A DNA stretch of 64,000 bases. Source: Myotis daubentonii. Its lineage: Eukaryota; Chordata; Mammalia; Chiroptera; Vespertilionidae. Location: assembly GCF_963259705.1 (NCBI RefSeq), contig NC_081841.1, positions 31,523,358 through 31,587,357 on the forward strand. The letters are read 5' to 3'. The position numbers and the translations under genes are program-made. The notes under the pieces were generated by a model, which was given only the letters and a program-made list of their open reading frames with translations, did not search any database and had not been told where the DNA came from. Shown piece by piece: positions 58,020 to 64,000 of the stretch; position 1 is the first letter of the stretch; every line of letters begins with the position of its first letter.

Positions 58020-59138
58020 GTTTGACGCATCCTCTTATTTGGTGAAGGAGGCTATGATTGCCACTCAAAATTTCTCAAAGGCAATGAGCAGAGTTTGAAT
58101 GAGTCAAAATTTCACATTGAATCACTATTCTATAGGTCTATTGAATTTTATTAAAAATGTCTTTTTAATATTTACTCTTCTTGGGTCTATTTTCAGTTGT
58201 CAGCACTTTTCAACACTAATTGCTGTTTTTAAATTTCCTTTGGCAAGAATAAGTTATATAGAAATTTATTTGAGGCACATTTAATATAAATCTAGTCTTG
58301 GAGACAAATCTTACTCTATCCTATTGTGGATATATCTAAACTGTGTCATTGTGATTCTCCCCCTAACTTGGATATAGGAACTTGACTACCTGCATAGGTA
58401 TGTAAGAGAATGTGGGTGAGAGGAGAAATTAAAAATAGAATTATACTAGAATTATTTGCTGATATAAGCTTCTTAGGAAATATTATTTTTTGGATGAATA
58501 GTGATTATTCAGTGTGATCAAATATACAGACATAAAGTAAGGAAATCTAAAAGCAGTATCTGATAGAAAAATTTGACCGGTAATTGCTTTTTTCTGTGTT
58601 TTGTTTATATCACACAACAATAATACCTCCTTTCAATTTTTATGGGACTTAAATAAGTCTGAGTAAATCTCTTAGCTTTCCTTTGCCTCAGAGTAATTGT
58701 GCTGAAAATTATCAAGAGATGTATCACCATAAATAAAATAGTAAATATAGAAATCATAAAATAAACTGTTCCATGAAAATAAAATATCTTTTTAGAAGGA
58801 GAAATTGGTCTTAATTGTTGGCCTGCCTTATTCACTTAGCAGATTTCTTATGGAACATCATTTTTCTGCCTCTCAGAAAATTTGTCCATTGTTCAGAACT
58901 CCCCCTGAATGTTTCAGTTTCCAAAACCTATCAATAGAACAATTGATTTGTATTTGCCAGCTCTGTACCTTTAAAAGATTATTCTGTTAGCTTCCTTGTG
59001 GCAATATGAGAGAAGGGAAAGAAGGAGAGAGAACCTTACAATATTGGTTTATTTAACAGGACAAGGGGCTTTAAAATTACGTAGTCCATGAAAATTAAGT
59101 TTCTTTTTTCAGTGGTGTGGTCATGTAGAGGAGGTTTC
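58020..59138. other. No feature recognised
   Basis: A/T-rich; no family identified. Short frames lack recognisable domains. Confidence 0.4.
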
Positions 59139-59153
59139 AAAGATGACGCATCT

Positions 59154-59239
59154 AGGAAGTTGGGGGTTAATGGGGGGATGAGGACACATTTGTAATACCT
59201 TAACCAATAAAGAAATTAAAGATGGAAAAAAAACCCAAA
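59154..59239 (+). mobile_element. 86-bp L1 3' end with perfect TSD
   Basis: Only the extreme L1 3' end is present: AAGTTGGGGGTTAATGGGGG, ACACATTTGTAATACCTTAA, CCAATAAAGAAATTAAAG, then an A-rich tail. A perfect 15-bp TSD AAAGATGACGCATCT lies at 59139-59153 and 59240-59254. The untouched duplication indicates a recent insertion, severely 5'-truncated. Confidence 0.95.
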
Positions 59240-59254
59240 AAAGATGACGCATCT

Positions 59255-59717
59255 CATAGTTCTGTTCCTTCCTGTTGTAAAATGAACCAGCAAGTATTTA
59301 TCAAGTATTTATTAGTTTAAGGGACCTGTGGCTGAGTTTTTATTTCTGTCCCACTTTCCCTATCCCCCCTTGCCTAGCAGATGCAAATCTCTCCATCATT
59401 AATATTAGTTTTCCATGTGCATTAAACCATGTCCTTTTCCTGATAGAACTTTACACTGCCCACTTTTCCTTTCTGGCAATGAATACACATAAACAACAAG
59501 TAGTCACACCTCTTAAACTGATAAGCTCTTGCCAAAACACAGAAACAAACAAAACCAGTTGGTGGTACTGTTTTTCATCAGCCCATTTACCTTCTGAAGA
59601 CTCTAGTCCATCAGATAAATTTCTATTCTATTGAAATTCATCGACTTTATGCATCAGTCACTATTTCCTACATGTTGCTGCAAGATTAAGAATATCATTA
59701 ACTTGACAACAAATTAT
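59255..59717. other. No feature recognised
   Basis: Spacer between an L1 scrap and a hAT element. Confidence 0.4.
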
Positions 59718-59725
59718 GGATATAA

Positions 59726-59958
59726 CAGTGATGGCGAACCTTTTGAGCTCGGCGTGTCAGCATTTTGAAAAACCATAACTTAACTCTGGTGCCGTGTCAC
59801 ATATAGAAATTTTTGATATTTGAAACTATAGTAAAACAAAGACTTATATTTTTGATATTTATTTTATATATTTAAATGCCATTTAACAAAGAAAAATCAA
59901 CCAAAATATAAGTTCGCGTGTCACCTCTGACACACGTGTCATAGGTTCACCATCACTG
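59726..59958 (-). mobile_element. Non-autonomous hAT element, 233 bp, reverse of 38311
   Basis: Terminal inverted repeats CAGTGATGGCGAACCTTTTG and ATAGGTTCACCATCACTG. The 8-bp flanks GGATATAA (59718-59725) and ATATATAA (59959-59966) agree at 6 of 8. The interior aligns with the reverse complement of the 38311 element (CGGCGTGTCAGCATTTTGAA, GTCACATATAGAAATTTTTG). Confidence 0.92.
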
Positions 59959-60006
59959 ATATATAAGCTCTAAATTGCCTTGTGAGTGTTCAAAATTAAA
60001 GAAATA

Positions 60007-60163
60007 GCCCTAGCCAGTTTGGCTCAGTGGATAGAGTGTCAGGCCACAGACTGGAGGGTTCTGGGTTCAATTCCGGTCAAGGGCACGTACCTTGGTTGCA
60101 GGCTCAATACCTGGTCGGTGCTCATGTGGAAGGGAACCGATTGATGTGTTTCTCTCATATCAA

Positions 60164-60223
<60 letters not shown>

Positions 60224-60245
60224 TTCCTTCCACTCTCACTAAAAA
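60007..60245 (+). mobile_element. Ves SINE, plus strand
   Basis: GCCCTAGCCAGTTTGGCTCA head, GGGTTCAATTCCGGTCAAGG B-box region, CGATTGATGTGTTTCTCTC, an expanded (TC)n at about 60170-60219 and a final AAAAATAAATGG tail. It is the clearest plus-strand full-length Ves copy in the window. No exact TSD was found. Confidence 0.93.
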
Positions 60246-60249
60246 TAAA

Positions 60250-62274
60250 TGGAAAAATATCAATATCCTCGGGTGACAATTAACAACAATAAACAACAAT
60301 AAAAATAAAGAGATAAAGCATTAATTCCCTTTGGTCTGAACAATTCAAGACACAGCCTCAACCCCTTTATGGGTCAGGCTCTGGAAGAAGTGAATGTGAT
60401 GAAATGACAGTGCCTGCTCCATGAATTAACATCAAAGGTGATTACAGCAAATGTAGGGAAAGGGTGAAGCATGTCTCACATTTTCAGCCTCAGGCGTGAA
60501 GAGGAGACCTGGATAGTAATAAAAACAGGGAGTGTTTCTATTATGGACCTTGGGTGTGTTCAGAGTAAATCAGTTTGTGGTCTGTGAAGGAATCCAGGAC
60601 CCGGTTTGAGCCTCTGAGGATCAATAAATTTCACACTAGGAAATACCTAATCTTGAGCCTTAGAAAACACCTCATACTCTTGCCAGTTGTCAGCAAACCC
60701 ATCACCACTGCTAGTAAAATAACTCCAAAAGCAAATCAAGCTGGCAGGCATCACACACATACATGGGTCGGTTCCACAGCATCACTTCCATCGGGCCCCA
60801 CACTATTCTGTTTATATTAGAAACAACTACTAGAAGTCTAGAGGTAAAGACTGGCATTAAGTTCTCCAGTGATGCAGGAATAAGTGTTAACAGCTGTACC
60901 TGGGTGCATTCCGCTGCCTAGTCCTGGAAATAGTTCACCATTTAAGAGAAGCTGACTACATACCTTGGGGGAAAAAATTTCTACCATATTGTGCAAATCC
61001 ATGTAAATCTTCTCATTTCCCCCCCTTTTTTTCTGAGTTAACTCACACAAGTATCTGTAAGGCTTTTCCAAATACTTTGTTAAGCCTGAAAAACGTTCCC
61101 TCCAAATTTATAGCGTGTCCAAATGGCTGCAGATTACAGCCACATGTGAGTATGTATGCATACATGGAATAAAGCCAGTTTTTAAAATGTGGGTGGTAGT
61201 GCCTTTAACTGGGACTCCAACTGCTTTACACATAGTGGGAAACATCAGGAACCAACCAGAAATTCTTTAAAAGCAAACTGAATTTTGGAAAGACCGAGGA
61301 AATGGGAATATGGCCTCACCTTTTATTCCTCACTTACGGACAAAATTCTTCCCTCACTGTGTTTATTGTTTCTTCCAGATGATCTTTGCATACCCCGTCC
61401 ATGGAGTAGAGAGTCATTGGCCTGTACTCATTTTTTCCTTCCTGGAGGTATAAATAGACTGATGACGCTCAATGCTCTCTGCAGTCGGTGCATCATTCAT
61501 ACCGTACATCTCCTTTCTAGGTCACAAAGCTTTAAAAAAAAAAACCAGCAGCAATAGCAGCATGTGAGAAGATGAGCGTGTGACCCCCACTCTCACCTCA
61601 GAGTAGTGCCTTTGATAGCATCCAGGCAGCAGGCATGGAAACATGACATTTGGTGGTTCAAGAATATCAGAGAGGAAATAGCCATTCTTACCAAATAGCT
61701 TCAAAATAGCATCATCTGAGCATTTTCCCCTCCTCCCTTTCTCACCCACATGTCTGAAAGGAAACCCTTCCCCTCTGAAGTATTACAAAGCATTTGTATT
61801 TTGGAAGAATTGGGAGAGCCTGCTTCTCCTACTACAACCATCTGCCTTCTGCCTTTGTCCAATCGGATAATTTCAAATCAGGAGAAAGTGTCAGCTCCCC
61901 CCTTTTTTTCCCCTCTTCAGTAAAAGAAAAATGGTCATGCTTTCTGGCAGTCATTTATTATTAAGTGCCTACTGAGGAATCGTGTCGTGTACAGTGTTGA
62001 GTGTTTTGAGATGAGGCGAGGGAGGAACGTAATTCTCTGCTCTCCTCCAGCCTCATCACTTTGCTTGTGAACTATGATCTTTAACCCAACGCTTCCCAAG
62101 AGGGTTCATTGCCTGATCTAATCTCATATTTGGGTGAGGCAGGGAGCGAGATTGGTGAGTGGCAGAGGGTGTGTCCTTGGAGTTGTTGAGTTTGAGTCTC
62201 GGGCTCCTAACTTTTTCAACCTTGTTCTCTTCTTAGTCTGTCAAAACGTTTTAAGGACCATCCATTCTCTCTTT
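60250..62274. other. No repeat recognised; isolated TATA-like motif
   Basis: GGTATAAATAG at 61447-61457 is a good TATA match but has no supporting promoter context. T/C-run at 61019-61032. No gene was supported. Confidence 0.4.
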
Positions 62275-62720
62275 GAGTAAATATGCATTGCGTGCATACT
62301 ATGTGCCGGACTATTTCAAGCATTTAGGATACCAGTTAACAATAGACAGATCTTCTGTTCACTTGAAATTTCATTCAAACAGATAATATCTCCGTGGAAT
62401 AAGTGTTGTGAAGTAATGTCAAGCAGGCTGAGTGGAATCGGTATGCGGATATGGACCATAAGTACTACTTAATATAAGAGGGCTAAGGGAGCTTGAACTG
62501 ATAAGGAGACATCTCCTTTTTTTCAGGGGTAAAAGCCATGTGCATGCAAATCTGGGGGAATTCATTCCAGGCAGAGAAAATGGCAAATGAAAATATCAGC
62601 GGTGAGGGCAGAGTAGGGGAACAAAGGTGACAAGAGGTCATAGAGGAGGCGGTGGGACACACCATGGAGGCCCTTGTAGGCCATGTTGAGGTCTTCGGAC
62701 TTTATTCTGACCAAGATGAG
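62275..62720 (+). repeat. Ancient interspersed repeat relic
   Basis: TGCATACTATGTGCCGGACT, GGAATTCATTCCAGGCAGAG, GAAAATGGCAAATGAAAATA, GGAGGCCCTTGTAGGCCATG and TCTTCGGACTTTATTCTGAC are in the order of an old mammalian repeat. It is the longest copy of its kind in the window. Confidence 0.6.
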
Positions 62721-63602
62721 ACCTCTCAGAGGACAAGCATGATCTTTAGGAGAAGATGATTATCTTCTCATAGATTATCAATGGGCCAGTGCAGGCATAT
62801 GTCATATTTTGATGAATACATCACATGTACTTTTATTTCAAAGGGAGATGCATGTCAAAATTTTGAGCTGATCAGGTCTTGCTAGGGGGTAAGAGTTGTA
62901 GCATAACAACAATCTGGTGCTAAATAAAGGTTGAGTGGGTTTACTTGGGTGTGTGAGAACTCTGCCTTGCAACTTGGAGAACACATTCAAGGCAGAAAAC
63001 AAATTGGAACTTACGCTGAGTCAGAGTGCGAAGGATGAGCAGGTGGAAAGCCGAGTGACCTTCAGAGAGGTGTTTCCATTTTATGAAACTCGCTGTTAAC
63101 ATCAAGTATTTATCTTTTAATCCTTTCCAATATGTCAGCAAAAGTTGTAGGATTTGGAAGTATGCCTTGCTAACTTCAAAAAGGCTGTAGATATTTAAGA
63201 TATTTAAGAGCATGGTTCAAACTTCCAGTCTAGGAAAGTTTAAGACCTCAGGGTAATAACAGCTCTCCTAAACACTGCAGTGGTATCTAATTCACCTCTA
63301 CTTCACCCATTTCATGCCTTTTTTGAATGTCAGTAGATCTCAAAGCAAAAGGGGAAAGAACCAGCTGATTTTATTATCAATGCCAAACAAGTCTTAAAAA
63401 AAGAAATGAAAACTTCTAAGTCCTTGCCTTTCTGGAGGAGGAACTAGATCAGATAAGGTTGGCCTAATGGAGGGATTTTTGTCCTATGACTTTGTTTTCC
63501 AAGGAGTTGAAAGACACCCAGTGTCAGAAGGTTTCCTGTGAGGAAATGACAATAGCCCATCATAGCTTGGCTATTCTTCTTTAGTAATCTGATGGTCTAG
63601 AG
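62721..63602. other. No feature recognised
   Basis: No repeat family or gene identified. Confidence 0.4.
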
Positions 63603-63825
63603 CAGCGGTTCTCAACCTGTGGGTCGCGACCCCTTGGGGGGTCGAACGACCCTTTCACAGGGGTTGCCTAAGACCATCGGAAAACACATATATAATTACA
63701 TATTGTTTTTGTGATTAATCACTATGCTTTAATTATGTTCAATTTGTAACAATGAAATTGGGGGTCACCACAACATGAGGAACTGTATTAAAGGGTTGCA
63801 GCATTAGGAAGGTTGAGAACCACTT
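63603..63825 (-). mobile_element. Non-autonomous hAT element, reverse of 39565
   Basis: Left end CAGCGGTTCTCAACCTGTGG, right end GGTTGAGAACCACT, which are the reverse complement of the 39565 family. Interior landmarks CGAACGACCCTTTCACAGGG and ACAACATGAGGAACTGTATT are shared in reverse. The middle is A/T-expanded relative to 39565. No convincing 8-bp TSD. Confidence 0.85.
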
Positions 63826-64000
63826 CCCTGGGCCTCTCAAACTTCTTCCTCCTCCTCATGGAAACAAAGGTGAAAGTCTGAGCAGACCCTTTAACAAAAT
63901 TGGAGGGGAAAGAAAAGTTTTCTCTTCAGATAAAAGTCGAACCAGTGGTGAGGGACCACAAGGGAAGGCTCTTCGCCAAATGTTGTATTTGGAAGATCAA
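63826..64000. other. Window end, no feature recognised
   Basis: No repeat or gene signal before the window edge. Confidence 0.4.

Noticed and set aside
60007..60245. tRNA gene at the SINE head
   Set aside because: The tRNA-like head with B box is part of the Ves SINE; the cloverleaf is not maintained and the SINE body follows directly.
61447..61457. TATA box promoter GGTATAAATAG
   Set aside because: Isolated motif with no CCAAT or GC boxes, no first-exon signal and no frame; likely chance in A/T-rich DNA.

Overview
The window is non-coding nuclear DNA from a mammal, almost certainly a vespertilionid bat (for example Myotis, Eptesicus or Pipistrellus). The evidence is the repeat content: about nine tRNA-headed Ves SINEs, at least eleven Helitron copies of the HeliBat type (5' TC, 3' hairpin plus CTAG, inserted between A and T), and non-autonomous hAT elements with 8-bp target duplications. 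An ancient mammalian background of MIR, L2, L3/CR1-like, MER5-type and old L1M relics lies beneath them. No intact protein-coding gene, rRNA gene, functional tRNA gene, CRISPR array or bacterial-style operon is visible. The open frames found are short and mostly lie inside repeats. The window could be an intron or an intergenic stretch; nothing in it decides which.

Layout. 0-10 kb: Ves SINE (523), L1 3' end carrying a second tail (2534-3121), Helitron (3679), TG/GA microsatellite (4807), MER-type hAT and MIR relics (6.8-8.9 kb), then an L1 3' end with a Ves SINE inserted in its A-tail (9.2-9.9 kb). 10-20 kb: tandem duplication (10.35 kb), Ves SINEs, antisense L1M, L2, MER5A-like element, a CCAAT/TATA promoter-like array with a splice-donor motif (16.0-16.3 kb), Helitron (17.5 kb). 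20-30 kb: solo LTR A1 (20407-21258, exact 6-bp TSD), AT palindromic tract, GC-rich Helitron 5' part (25.8 kb), SINE and L1 pieces. 30-40 kb: a 48-nt T run that looks like a retrocopy tail, solo LTR B (32326-32754, exact 6-bp TSD), a CRIPT processed pseudogene (33.56-33.92 kb), L3-like relic, a hAT element inserted in the 5' terminus of a Helitron (38.3 kb), and another hAT (39.57 kb). 40-50 kb: MIR split by a retroposed 5' half of a pre-tRNA-Leu(CAA) with a perfect 17-bp TSD (41.27-41.35 kb), two Helitrons joined head to tail (43528-44563), a complete short Helitron (45539-45787), TG repeats. 50-64 kb: Helitrons (50.9, 53.1, 54.0, 57.7 kb), solo LTR A2 (56875-57651, same family and orientation as A1), an 86-bp L1 insertion with a 15-bp TSD (59.15 kb), two more hAT elements, and a Ves SINE.

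There are no working genes to join into a pathway. The window is a record of L1-driven retrotransposition (L1s, SINEs, CRIPT, tRNA half), rolling-circle Helitrons, hAT cut-and-paste elements and class II endogenous retrovirus LTRs, several nested in an order that can be read. I saw no candidate for a new multi-gene biological system. The best leads are unusual insertions and a promoter-like block. Family names are from recognition of the sequence, not a database search; edges without a stated TSD or terminus are approximate.
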